NCBI RefSeq assembly: GCF_008327685.1
Contig: NZ_BDDE01000010.1
Span: forward strand, 620,001-684,000
From: Actinomadura sp. K4S16
GTDB taxonomy: Bacteria; Actinomycetota; Actinomycetes; Streptosporangiales; Streptosporangiaceae
Length of the DNA stretch: 64,000 nt
Direction of reading: 5' to 3'
Made by a program: the position numbers and the translations under genes. Of the stretch, positions 1 through 7,789 are shown one piece after another; position 1 is the first letter of the stretch, and the number at the start of each line of letters is the position of its first letter. Under the pieces are notes generated by a model, which worked only from the letters and a program-made list of their open reading frames with translations, searched no databases and was not told the origin of the DNA.

Positions 1-111
1 CGCAAGCTCGTCATCCCGCCGCACCTCGCCTACGGCGACCGCAGCCCGAGCCCCGCCATCAAGCCCGGCGAGACGCTCATCTTCGTCGTCGACCTCGTGG
101 CCGTCAGCTAG
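1..111 (+). CDS. FKBP-type peptidyl-prolyl isomerase, C-terminal end (partial)
   Basis: Only the last 36 codons lie in the window, read in frame 1 to a TAG stop at 109-111. The translated end contains KLVIPPHLAYGD followed by IKPGETLIFVVDLVAV, which matches the C-terminal strand pattern of FKBP-fold isomerases (usually xLVIPPxLAYG ... IPPNxTLVFxVELL). The family catalyses cis-trans isomerisation of X-Pro bonds and in actinomycetes is often a small cytoplasmic or lipid-anchored protein. The N-terminus, any signal peptide and the active-site aromatic residues are outside the window, so location cannot be judged. Confidence 0.85.
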   Translation, partial: RKLVIPPHLAYGDRSPSPAIKPGETLIFVVDLVAVS

Positions 112-121
112 CACGCGGCCA

Positions 122-144
122 CCGGTCGGCGGTCGGCCGACCGG
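122..144. terminator. Hairpin after the FKBP gene
   Basis: CCGGTCGG (122-129) pairs perfectly with CCGACCGG (137-144) around a 7-nt loop, starting 11 bases after the FKBP stop. It lies between the convergent FKBP and CoxG-like genes. No U-tract follows, so terminator function is inferred from position and structure only. Confidence 0.4.
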
Positions 145-249
145 ATCGAACGGCGGGTGTCCTGGGAAGTCTCCCGGGGCGCCCGCCGTCGCCGTTTCCA
201 GGGGTGGTCGTCCGACCTTCCCGGGTTCGCGAGGCCTTCGCGGCGCGTC

Positions 250-912
250 TCAGCGGGAGCGGCGGCCGATGAGGTAGCCGACCGCCACGCCCGCGAGGGC
301 GACCGCTCCGCCGGTGCCGAACGCGGCGGCCATCGGGAGCCAGGCCCCCGAGGGCGCCGGCTCGGCCGCGACGCGTCCCGGGTACACGGCGCGTCCCGGA
401 GTCGCAGTCCCGGCGGCGGACGGCGCGGGGGCCACGGGCGCCGGTTCCCCGGCGGGTACCGGGGACGGGGCCGCGAGCGCGATGAGGTCGCGTTCGACGG
501 CGGAGAAGAACTCGCCCGCGGTGCGCTTGGCGACGCTGCCGAGCATCCGCTGCCCGACGCCGCCGACCATCCCGCCGACGACCGCGTCCGCGTCGTAGTC
601 GATCCGGGTGGTGCCGTCGCCGTCCGTCAGCCGGACGCGGACCGTGGCGTCCACCGTGCCGGGCGCGCCCTGGCCGCGGGCGCGCAGCACGAACGAGCGC
701 GGCGGGTCGGGGTCGGCAAGCTCGACCTGCCCCACGTAGGTGCCCTGGATCGACGCGACGCCCGCCGTGACCGTCATGCGGTAGGTGCCGTCCCCCGTCT
801 CCTCCAGGGAACGGCACCCGGGAATCGTCCTCGCCAGCACGGCCGGGTCCTGGAGCGCGTCCCAGACGCGGTCGAGCGGCGCGGCGACGCTGGCACTGCC
901 GGTGAGCTGCAT
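250..912 (-). CDS. coxG: CoxG-like SRPBCC protein with C-terminal membrane anchor
   Basis: The 220-residue protein has an N-terminal SRPBCC/CoxG domain (about residues 1-145, beginning MQLTGSASVAAPLDRVWDAL, with the family's IPGC segment near residue 30). An Ala/Pro-rich linker follows (about 150-190), then one hydrophobic segment near the C-terminus ending in GRRSR, consistent with a tail anchor. CoxG proteins accompany molybdenum hydroxylases of the CO dehydrogenase/xanthine dehydrogenase class and have been linked to membrane attachment and electron transfer to quinone. Here the gene is separated from the hydroxylase genes (2159-6096) by a deacetylase gene on the other strand, so it has its own promoter. 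Serving that hydroxylase is an inference from family and proximity. Confidence 0.75.
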   Translation of the reverse strand: MQLTGSASVAAPLDRVWDALQDPAVLARTIPGCRSLEETGDGTYRMTVTAGVASIQGTYVGQVELADPDPPRSFVLRARGQGAPGTVDATVRVRLTDGDGTTRIDYDADAVVGGMVGGVGQRMLGSVAKRTAGEFFSAVERDLIALAAPSPVPAGEPAPVAPAPSAAGTATPGRAVYPGRVAAEPAPSGAWLPMAAAFGTGGAVALAGVAVGYLIGRRSR

Positions 913-1098
913 GACCCGACTTTAGAGAACCCGGCCCCCTCGCCGAACGGCAACTTCTGCCGAGTACACGCCGAGGATTGGTGAGATGCACTCCCCCGAC
1001 GCCTGGGAATGGTCAGATATGTCCGGCAGGTTCCGCGCTGGGGCGAACCTGGACCGCCCCTCGCGCGTCAACCGATGCGGACCACTGCACCCCAAAGA

Positions 1099-1140
1099 GC
1101 TTCAGAACCCCCCAGAGAACTTCAGACCCCCCAGCGAACG
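1099..1140 (+). repeat. Short direct repeat upstream of the deacetylase gene
   Basis: Two near-identical units of about 20 bp, each reading CTTCAGA, a C-run, then CAG(A/C)GAAC, lie head to tail just before the deacetylase start. They sit in the 241-bp region between the divergent CoxG and deacetylase genes. They could be an operator, but nothing else supports that. Confidence 0.4.
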
Positions 1141-1153
1141 GAGTACGCGGTCG

Positions 1154-1999
1154 ATGCCAGGAAAGACGCCCGTGATCGCCATGGTCGCCGCCGGAGTGTT
1201 CGGCGTGGCCGCGGGCGGCTGGCCCGTCGTGACCTCCGGGTTGGGCGGCGACTCAGGCCCGTCCATGCGGACTCAGCTCGCGTCCGTGCTCGACGACCAG
1301 CGGTGGGCGACGCCCAAGCCGGGGTCGTGGACGATGCCGAAGCCCGCCGCCAACGGCCTGCCGCCCGTCATCAACCACATCGAGACGCAGGAGCGCGTCG
1401 TCTTCCTGACCATCGACGACGGCTACACCTACGACTCGGAGTTCGTGAACCTCGTCCGCAAGGAGAAGGTCCCCATCCTGACGTTCCTGACCTCCACCTA
1501 CATCAAGGGGCAGGGACAGTACTTCTGGGCCATGCGCAACGCCGGGTCGCAGATGGAGAACCACACCGTCACCCACCCCAACATGGCGACGCTCAGCGCC
1601 GAGTCGCAGAAGAAGGAGATCTGCGACTCCTCCGACGCCATCCAGAAGCAGTACGGGCGCCGCCCCCAGGTCTTCCGCCCTCCGTTCGGCAGCTACAACC
1701 AGACCACCCTGCAGGCGGCGAAGGACTGCGGCATCAAGTCGGTGCTGCTGTGGTCGGCGGAGTTCTACAACGGCACCTCCGGGCCCGGCGTCGGCTACAA
1801 CGGCTTCGCGCGCGGCGACGGAGGCAAGGGGTTCAAGCCCGGCGACATCATCCTCATGCACTACCGCAAGGGCCTCGCCCAGGAGTTCCAGATGATCCTC
1901 GGCTGGATCAGGCAGGCCGGGTTCCGGCCCGCCGCGGTCGAGAACTACCTGCCGCGCTCCCTCGGCGGAAACGCCCCTGACCAGCCGTCCCACGCCTGA
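1154..1999 (+). CDS. Secreted polysaccharide deacetylase (NodB fold)
   Basis: The NodB/carbohydrate esterase 4 domain removes N-acetyl groups from glycans such as peptidoglycan or chitin-like polymers. With the ATG at 1154 the 281-residue protein begins MPGKTPVIAMVAAGVFG, a short basic start and hydrophobic stretch compatible with a signal peptide or anchor. Catalytic motifs are TIDDG (Asp88/Asp89), the metal-binding NHTVTH (His137, His141) and RPPFG (175-179). The reading frame is open upstream to 986, but that stretch lacks family similarity, so the internal ATG was chosen. The gene stands alone between minus-strand genes. The target glycan is unknown; cell wall modification is the usual role. 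Confidence 0.88.
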   Translation: MPGKTPVIAMVAAGVFGVAAGGWPVVTSGLGGDSGPSMRTQLASVLDDQRWATPKPGSWTMPKPAANGLPPVINHIETQERVVFLTIDDGYTYDSEFVNLVRKEKVPILTFLTSTYIKGQGQYFWAMRNAGSQMENHTVTHPNMATLSAESQKKEICDSSDAIQKQYGRRPQVFRPPFGSYNQTTLQAAKDCGIKSVLLWSAEFYNGTSGPGVGYNGFARGDGGKGFKPGDIILMHYRKGLAQEFQMILGWIRQAGFRPAAVENYLPRSLGGNAPDQPSHA

Positions 2000-2067
2000 A
2001 AGCGACCTTCCCGGAGGAAACCCGGTTGGGCCGGAGTCCCGGGGCGGTCTGTGCCAAGGTCGGCACG

Positions 2068-2112
2068 CTGGCGGGGCCGAGGTCCCCTGCTTTCCCGAGC
2101 CGGCCCCGCCAG
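2068..2112. terminator. Bidirectional terminator-like hairpin
   Basis: CTGGCGGGGCCG (2068-2079) and CGGCCCCGCCAG (2101-2112) form a perfect 12-bp stem with a 21-nt loop in the gap between the convergent deacetylase and hydroxylase large-subunit genes. Such stable stems without a U-tract commonly end transcripts in high-GC actinomycetes. Confidence 0.55.
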
Positions 2113-2158
2113 CCAGACCCGTGCCCCGGCCCGCACCCGTGACGGGTCCGGCTCGCCG

Positions 2159-4573
2159 TCAGGACACCTCGGCGTCCTCCTTGACGCGCAGGGACGGGTC
2201 GTCCGCGGCGCGCAGCCGGAGCGTGTACAGGTCGTCCGGGGACAGCGGCATCGCGTCCACCCGGATCCCCTCCGCGTCCTCGACCGCCGACGCGACCACC
2301 GCCGACACCGGGATGACGCCGGCCTCCCCCGCCCCCTTGATGCCGAGCGGGTTCAGCGGTGACGGCGTCTCCAGGTGGTCGGTCTCGATGCGCGGGACCT
2401 CCGTCGCGTACGGCATCAGGAAGTCCATGAACGAGGCGTTGAGCAGCTGGCCCGACTCGTCGTACACCATCCGCTCGTACAGCGCGCCGCCGACGCCCTG
2501 CGCGACGCCGCCGTGGATCTGGCCCTCCACCACCATCGGGTTGACGAGCCGCCCGCAGTCGTGCACGACCGCGTACCGCAGGATCGCGACCTCCGCCGTG
2601 TCGGGGTCGACCTCCACGATCGCGGCGTGCGCCCCGGAGGCGAACGTCGAGCGCACCGGCGAGTAGTAGTCGCGGCCCTCCAGGCCGGGCTCGTCCCCGG
2701 CCGCGACGGGCGGCTCGGTGGCCGGGCGGCCCACCGCGAACTGCGTCGCCGCCGCGGCCTCCTCGTCGAACGCGTACCGCAGCGGGTTCGACAGCACCGC
2801 CACCGTCCGCAGCGGGACGGCCGCCGACCGGTCGCCGCGCACGTGCACGACCCCGTCGGTGATCTCCAGGTCGTCCGGGTCGGCCTCCAGCGCCTCGCCC
2901 GCGATGCGCAGCGCCTTGCCGCGGACCTTCCGGCACGCCAGCGCGATCGCGTTGCCGCTCATCACGGCGGCGCGGGACGCGAACGTGCCGACCGCGTACC
3001 CGAACCGCCGGGTGTCGCCCGTCGTGACGTGGACGTCCTCGATGGGGACGCCCAGCTCGGCGGCCGCGATCTGCGCGAACACGGTCTCGTGGCCCTGCCC
3101 CTGGGAGGTGAGCCCGGTCGACACGTGCACCCGCCCCGCGGTGTCGATCTCGACGTGGCCGCCCTCGTACGGGCCGACGCCCGTGCCCTCGACGTAGACG
3201 CCGAGGCCGATGCCGATGCGGCGGCCCCGGGCCGCGGCGGCGGCGCGCTCGGCCTCGAAGCCGTCCCAGCCGATCAGCTCCCGCGCCTTGCGGAGCAGCT
3301 CGGGGTAGTTCCCCGAGTCGTAGATCAGCGGCCGGCCGTCCTGGAACGTCAGGCCCTGGTCGTAGGGGAACTCGTCGGGCTGGATGAAGTTGGCGGCGCG
3401 CACGTCGGCGCGGTCGCGGCCGAGGTGGCGGGCGATGCGGTCCATCGTCCGCTCCATGCAGAACACGCCCTGCGGGCGGCCCGCGCCCCGGTACGGGGTG
3501 ACGATGAGGGTGTTGGTGTAGAGGCTGACGACCTCCGCCCGGTACGCCCCGATCTTGTAGGGGCCGAGGAGCTGGGTGGAGGTGACGATCGGGATGATGA
3601 TCCCGTACGGGGTGTAGGCGCCGTGGTCGTGCAGGATCCGCACGTCCAGGCCGAGGACGCGGCCCTCGTCGTCGAACCCGACCCGCACGTCCTGCAACTG
3701 CCCGCGCTCGTGCGCGGCGGAGACGAAGTGCTCGCGGCGGTCCTCGGTCCACTTGATCTCGCGGTCCAGCAGCCGCGCCGCCCACGGCACCAGGACCTCC
3801 TCCGGCCACGGGTGGACGATCTTCACGCCGAAGCCGCCGCCGACGTCCGGCGCGACCACCTCGACCTTGCCGTTCGGCATCCCGAGCCGCGCCGCGATCG
3901 CCGCCCGCACGCTCGTGGACGCCTGCGTGGAGGAGTACACGCGCAGCGACCCGTCGTCGGCGTCCCACCGCGCGTAGACGCCGCGGCCCTCCAGCGGCAT
4001 GGACGCGCTGCGCTCGATGGACAGCCGGAACTCCAGCACGTGCGGCGCGGCGTCGATCGCCGCGGCCGCGTCGCCGTTCTCCTGGACCAGGACGGCGCCC
4101 ACGTTGCCGGGCACGTCGTCGTGGACCAGGTGCTCGGCCCGCTCCGCCGTCTCGATGCCGACGACGGGCGGCAGCGGCTCGTACTCGACGCGGATGCGCT
4201 CTGCGGCGTCCTCGGCCAGGTAGCGGTCGCGGGCCACGACCATCGCGACGGGCTCGCCGACGTGCCGGACGGTGTCGCGGGCGAGCGGGTACCCGGTGCG
4301 GCCGTGGGTCAGCGCGGGGTGCGGGATGAGGAGCGGCAGCGGGTCCCCGACCTTCCCCGGCAGGTCCTCCCAGGTGTAGACGGCGACCAGCCCCTCGACG
4401 TCGAGGGCCCCCGACACGTCGATGTCGGCGATCCGGGCGTGCGCGTGCGGGGAGCGCACGAACGCCGCCGCGAGCGCGTCCCGCCCGAGGTCGTCGAGGT
4501 AGCGGCCGCGCCCGGTGAGGAGCCTGCCGTCCTCGCGCCGCTGGACCGGTTCACCGAAGACCCGGGTGCCCAT
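2159..4573 (-). CDS. Molybdenum hydroxylase large subunit, form II (xanthine/CO dehydrogenase family)
   Basis: The 804-residue Mo-cofactor subunit has the N-terminal aldehyde oxidase a/b hammerhead domain (about 15-130) followed by the two molybdopterin-binding domains. Visible motifs are DVGGGFG (243-249), YRGAGRP (361-367) and GAGEAG with the presumed catalytic Glu750. The YRGAGR loop is the form II signature; true Mo-Cu CO dehydrogenases carry AYxCSFR with a copper-binding Cys, which is absent here, so carbon monoxide is an unlikely substrate. The enzyme probably hydroxylates an N-heterocycle or aldehyde. It is the last gene of a medium-small-large order; the small-subunit stop codon abuts its ATG with no gap. 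The adjacent nucleobase permease and PucR regulator favour a purine-like substrate (inference). Confidence 0.88.
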   Translation of the reverse strand: MGTRVFGEPVQRREDGRLLTGRGRYLDDLGRDALAAAFVRSPHAHARIADIDVSGALDVEGLVAVYTWEDLPGKVGDPLPLLIPHPALTHGRTGYPLARDTVRHVGEPVAMVVARDRYLAEDAAERIRVEYEPLPPVVGIETAERAEHLVHDDVPGNVGAVLVQENGDAAAAIDAAPHVLEFRLSIERSASMPLEGRGVYARWDADDGSLRVYSSTQASTSVRAAIAARLGMPNGKVEVVAPDVGGGFGVKIVHPWPEEVLVPWAARLLDREIKWTEDRREHFVSAAHERGQLQDVRVGFDDEGRVLGLDVRILHDHGAYTPYGIIIPIVTSTQLLGPYKIGAYRAEVVSLYTNTLIVTPYRGAGRPQGVFCMERTMDRIARHLGRDRADVRAANFIQPDEFPYDQGLTFQDGRPLIYDSGNYPELLRKARELIGWDGFEAERAAAAARGRRIGIGLGVYVEGTGVGPYEGGHVEIDTAGRVHVSTGLTSQGQGHETVFAQIAAAELGVPIEDVHVTTGDTRRFGYAVGTFASRAAVMSGNAIALACRKVRGKALRIAGEALEADPDDLEITDGVVHVRGDRSAAVPLRTVAVLSNPLRYAFDEEAAAATQFAVGRPATEPPVAAGDEPGLEGRDYYSPVRSTFASGAHAAIVEVDPDTAEVAILRYAVVHDCGRLVNPMVVEGQIHGGVAQGVGGALYERMVYDESGQLLNASFMDFLMPYATEVPRIETDHLETPSPLNPLGIKGAGEAGVIPVSAVVASAVEDAEGIRVDAMPLSPDDLYTLRLRAADDPSLRVKEDAEVS

Positions 4574-5233
4574 TCACGACTCCTCAGCTGTCGCCTTTGT
4601 TGCCTTGAGGGGGGACGACCCCTCAGCTGTTTCATTGCGGGGGGACGACCCCCCGCACCCCCCGGAACTGCTGTGTTCACTGTGGGGGGACGCCCCCCCA
4701 CACCCCCCGGAACCGCTGTGTTCATTGCGGGGGGACGACCCCCCGCACCCCCCGGAACTGCTGAGCAGGTCGGCGGCGCGGTGCACCGACTTGACGATGT
4801 TCTGGTAGCCGGTGCAGCGGCACAGGTTCCCCGAGATCCCCTCCAGGACCTCGTCCTCGGTGGGCCTCGGCGTCTCCCGCAGCAGCGCCGTGACCGTGCA
4901 GAGGAACCCGGGCGTGCAGAACCCGCACTGCAGGCCGTGGCACTCGCGGAACGCGCGCTGCACCGGCGAGGGCGTCCCGTCCGGCGCCGCGAGCCCCTCG
5001 ACGGTGGTGACCGCGTGGCCCGCGGCGGTGACGGCGAGCATGAGGCACGAGCGGACCGGTTCCCCGTCCAGCAGGACGGTGCAGCAGCCGCAGACGCCGT
5101 GCTCGCAGCCGACGTGCGTGCCGGTGAGCCCGAGGTCGTGCCGGAGCAGGTCCGACAGCAACCGCCGCGCCGGGACGCGCGCCGTGCGGTGCGTCCCGTT
5201 GACGGTCAGCGCGACCTCGAAGCTCTCCGCCAT
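4574..5233 (-). CDS. Molybdenum hydroxylase small subunit ([2Fe-2S]) with repeat tail
   Basis: The protein passes electrons from the Mo site to FAD through two [2Fe-2S] clusters. The N-terminal plant-type ferredoxin domain has Cys43, Cys48, Cys51 and Cys63; the helical domain has CGFC (103-106) and CRC (138-140) followed by TGYQ. Family members normally end near residue 160. Here the chain continues to 219 with three 15-residue repeats of the form SSGGCGGSSPRNEH (about 158-202) and an Ala/Thr/Lys end. The repeats are encoded by GC-rich palindromes (see the repeat entry), so the tail looks like a late addition. Its start overlaps the medium-subunit stop by one base (TGATG), so the two are translationally coupled. 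Confidence 0.9.
   Translation of the reverse strand: MAESFEVALTVNGTHRTARVPARRLLSDLLRHDLGLTGTHVGCEHGVCGCCTVLLDGEPVRSCLMLAVTAAGHAVTTVEGLAAPDGTPSPVQRAFRECHGLQCGFCTPGFLCTVTALLRETPRPTEDEVLEGISGNLCRCTGYQNIVKSVHRAADLLSSSGGCGGSSPRNEHSGSGGCGGASPHSEHSSSGGCGGSSPRNETAEGSSPLKATKATAEES
4628..4765 (-). repeat. Three in-frame 45-bp repeats containing G/C-run palindromes
   Basis: Three copies with a period of exactly 45 bp (starting near 4631, 4676 and 4721 on the plus strand) contain the palindromes GCGGGGGGACGACCCCCCGC (copies 1 and 3) and a GTGGGGGG...CCCCCCAC variant (copy 2), followed by CACCCCCCGGAACYGCTG. Because 45 is a multiple of three they extend the small subunit by 15 residues each. Hairpins of this G-run/C-run style also occur in the coaBC-rpoZ gap. 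Confidence 0.85.
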
Positions 5234-6096
5234 CAGTCCTCCGCCCTCCGCAGCGCCTCGGCCGCGGCCGCGTTCAGGGCGCGCTCCGCGAGCACGCCGG
5301 TCAGGTGGCGCCGGTAGGCGGCGCCCGCATGGATGTCGGGTTCGGGGTCGATCCGCTCCCGGACGTGCGCGGCCGCCGCCGCCCAGTCGCCGCGGGGGCC
5401 CGCGGCGGCGGTCAGGTCGAGCACGAGCGGCGTCGGCGCGATGCCGAGGAACCCGGCGCGCGCCGAGCCGACGCGCAGGTCCTCGTCGAGGCCGACGACG
5501 GCGGCGACGCCGCTGAGCGCGTAGTCGCCGTGCCGCCGCGCCGTCTCGGCGAACGCGGTCCCGGTGCGCGGCGGCGCGGCCGGGAAGAACGCCGCGACGG
5601 CCAGCTCGCCGGGTTCGAGCGCCGACTCCAGGGGGCCGCGGAAGAACGCCTCGGCCGCGATGGTGCGGCGGCCCCGCGCCGAGGCCGCCTCGACCGTCCC
5701 GCCGAGGACGGCCAGCACGGCGGGCATCTCGGCGGCGGGGTCGGCGTGCACCAGGCTGCCGACGACCGTCCCCCGGTTGCGGATCACCGGGTGCGCGACG
5801 TGCCGCAGCGCCCGTCCGAGCAGCGGCTGCACGGCCGCCGCCTCCGCCGAGCGCTCCACCCGCGCGTGCCGGGCGAGCGCGCCGACCCGCACGCCCTGGT
5901 CGCCGACGTGGAGGGTGTCCAGCTCCGCGACCCGGTTGATGTCGACCAGGTCGGACGGCGCGGCCAGCCGCATGTTCAGCAGCGGGATGAGGCTCTGCCC
6001 GCCCGCCAGCACCTTCCCGCCGGGCGCGGCGGCCAGCGCGTCCAGGGCCTCGCCGAGCGTGCCCGGCGCGTGGTACCCGAACGGAGGTGGTTTCAC
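5233..6096 (-). CDS. Molybdenum hydroxylase medium subunit (FAD-binding)
   Basis: The 287-residue flavoprotein is of the CoxM/XDHB type. It opens with KPPPFGYHAPGTLGEALDAL, carries the FAD-binding motif AGGQSLIPLLNMRL (about 32-45) and the second FAD motif NRGTVVGSLVHADPAAEMPA (about 110-130), then the CO-dehydrogenase flavoprotein C-terminal domain. It accepts electrons from the [2Fe-2S] subunit and passes them to the final acceptor. The start is GTG at 6096, with a purine-rich segment upstream. It is the first of the three enzyme genes and lies 12 bp downstream of the permease gene, suggesting one transcript from permease through large subunit. Confidence 0.88.
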   Translation of the reverse strand: MKPPPFGYHAPGTLGEALDALAAAPGGKVLAGGQSLIPLLNMRLAAPSDLVDINRVAELDTLHVGDQGVRVGALARHARVERSAEAAAVQPLLGRALRHVAHPVIRNRGTVVGSLVHADPAAEMPAVLAVLGGTVEAASARGRRTIAAEAFFRGPLESALEPGELAVAAFFPAAPPRTGTAFAETARRHGDYALSGVAAVVGLDEDLRVGSARAGFLGIAPTPLVLDLTAAAGPRGDWAAAAAHVRERIDPEPDIHAGAAYRRHLTGVLAERALNAAAAEALRRAED

Positions 6097-6108
6097 CGCG
6101 GCCCCTCG

Positions 6109-7581
6109 TCAGCTCTCATCGGTCCTGGGTGTACCCGGCCGATCGTGGTCGGCGTGCCTGACGGGGCCGCCGATCTCCTCCTCCGCCGGGGCGATGATGC
6201 CGCCGCCCGTGTCCTCCGGCCGGCGCAGCACGTTCAGGACGTGGTAGCCGACCAGCACGGCGATGGTGCCGAGCGCGATGCCCTGGAGCGGGAAGTCGTC
6301 GGTCACCTGGAGTGTCACGTTCCCGATCGCCAGAATGATCGCGGCGGCCACCGGGACGAGGTTGACCGGGTCGGCGAAGTCGACCCGGTTCTCGATCCAG
6401 ATCTTCGCGCCGAGCAGCCCGATCATCCCGTAGAGGACGACGGTGATGCCGCCGAGGACGCCGCCCGGCGTCGCGGCGACGAGGGCACCGAACTTCGGGC
6501 ACAGCCCGAACAGGATCGCCACGATCGCGGCGACGAAGTAGGCGGCGGTCGAGTAGATCCTGGTCGCCGCCATGACGCCGATGTTCTCGGCGTAGGTGGT
6601 GGTGGGCGAGCCGCCCACGGCGGTGGCGAGGGCGGTGCCGACGCCGTCCGCGGCGATGGCCCGGCCGAGGACCGGGTCCAGGTCGTCGTGCGTCATCGCG
6701 GCCACGGCCTTGACGTGCCCGGTGTTCTCCGCGATCAGCGCGATGACGGCGGGCAGCGCCAGCAGGATCGCCGAGGTCTTGAAGTCGGGGGCGTGCAGGT
6801 CGGGGAACCCGAACCAGTCGGCGGCCTTCACGCTCGTGAGGTTCACCCGGTCGTGCGGGAACGCGGTGGCGACGCAGAAGGGGCCCTCCGCCGCGCACGG
6901 CTTGCCGGCGCCGTCCAGCAGGTTCTGGCCGGGCAGCACGGAGGTGATCTTCCCGGCCGCGGCGTCGAGGAGCCACGACAGGACGAAGCCGAACACCAGC
7001 GCCAGCAGGATCGTGATCCGCGCCCAGAAGCCGCGCAGCAGCACCGCGCAGAGCACCGCGAACGCCAGCGTCGCCAGCGCCACCCACTGGTCCTGCGGCC
7101 AGTACACGGTCGCGACGACGGGGGCCAGGTTGAACCCGATCAGCATGACCACGGCGCCGGTGACCACCGGCGGGAACACCTTGTGGATGACCTCGCCGCC
7201 CACCACGTGGATGAGCACGCCGATCACCGCGAGCACCAGGCCCGCGACGAGGATCGCCCCGGTGACGGTGGCGCTGTCGCCGCCCGCCGCGCGGATCGCC
7301 GCGACCGCGCCGACGAACGAGGCGCTCGTGCCGAGGTAGCTCGGCACCCGGCCGCCCACGATCAGCAGGAACAGGATCGTCGCGATCCCGGACATCATGA
7401 TCGCCAGGTTGGGGTCCAGGCCCATCACGACCGGGAACACGAAGGTCGCCCCGAACATCGCGACCACGTGCTGGGCGCCGATGCCCGCGGTCCGCGGCCA
7501 CGACAGCCGCTCGTCCGGCCGCACGACCTCCCCGGGCGGCGGCGTCCGTCCGTCGCCGTGCAGCTTCCAGCCGATCACCAT
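6109..7581 (-). CDS. Uracil/xanthine permease family transporter (NCS2)
   Basis: The 490-residue integral membrane protein of the nucleobase-cation symporter-2 family has about 14 hydrophobic segments. Typical features are the start of TM1 with GAQHVVAMFGATFVFPVVMG, the GTSASFVGAVAAI segment, and a late loop GSPTTTYAENIGVMA that matches the NCS2 substrate-site region (P-TTxxEN). The N-terminus RLSWPRTAGIGAQH is typical of the uracil/uric acid-xanthine branch. ATG 7581 was chosen because AGGAGGA lies just upstream; the frame is open to 7626. Placed next to PucR and directly before the molybdenum hydroxylase, it probably imports that enzyme's substrate, such as a purine base (inference). Confidence 0.9.
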   Translation of the reverse strand: MVIGWKLHGDGRTPPPGEVVRPDERLSWPRTAGIGAQHVVAMFGATFVFPVVMGLDPNLAIMMSGIATILFLLIVGGRVPSYLGTSASFVGAVAAIRAAGGDSATVTGAILVAGLVLAVIGVLIHVVGGEVIHKVFPPVVTGAVVMLIGFNLAPVVATVYWPQDQWVALATLAFAVLCAVLLRGFWARITILLALVFGFVLSWLLDAAAGKITSVLPGQNLLDGAGKPCAAEGPFCVATAFPHDRVNLTSVKAADWFGFPDLHAPDFKTSAILLALPAVIALIAENTGHVKAVAAMTHDDLDPVLGRAIAADGVGTALATAVGGSPTTTYAENIGVMAATRIYSTAAYFVAAIVAILFGLCPKFGALVAATPGGVLGGITVVLYGMIGLLGAKIWIENRVDFADPVNLVPVAAAIILAIGNVTLQVTDDFPLQGIALGTIAVLVGYHVLNVLRRPEDTGGGIIAPAEEEIGGPVRHADHDRPGTPRTDES

Positions 7582-7634
7582 GGGGGTCCTCCTGCTCAGC
7601 CGGCCGCGTTCCCGCGGGCCTTTCATGCGGGCAA

Positions 7635-7646
7635 GGTAGATCTACC
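7635..7646. promoter_or_regulatory. Perfect palindrome upstream of the permease operon
   Basis: GGTAGATCTACC is a 12-bp perfect dyad lying 54 bp upstream of the permease start, in an otherwise gene-free 208-bp gap. Position suggests an operator for the permease-hydroxylase operon, possibly for PucR or another local regulator. No match to a known motif was recognised. Confidence 0.35.
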
Positions 7647-7758
7647 CTGGTGGGCGGGCATCGGCGACATCTGCCAAACCGCGCGTCCAGGATTGGGAGG
7701 ACCGGCCGGTGCGCGGACGCGCCGAGCTGGGGCGACGGCCGTCCGGCTCCGGTGTGGC

Positions 7759-7776
7759 GCCCCGGGGGTCCGGGGC
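7759..7776 (-). terminator. Hairpin after the PucR gene
   Basis: GCCCCGG (7759-7765) pairs with CCGGGGC (7770-7776) around a 4-nt loop, 14 bp past the stop of the PucR gene. It is a small GC-rich stem without a U-tract, so terminator function is tentative. Confidence 0.35.
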
Positions 7777-7789
7777 GGTGGCGCTACCC

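Noticed and set aside
2375..5317. 980-codon open frame antisense to the hydroxylase genes
   Set aside because: It is a shadow of the clearly recognisable large and small subunit genes on the minus strand; its translation shows no domain.
2159..6096. True Mo-Cu CO dehydrogenase
   Set aside because: The large subunit has YRGAGR in place of the AYxCSFR loop that carries the copper-binding Cys.
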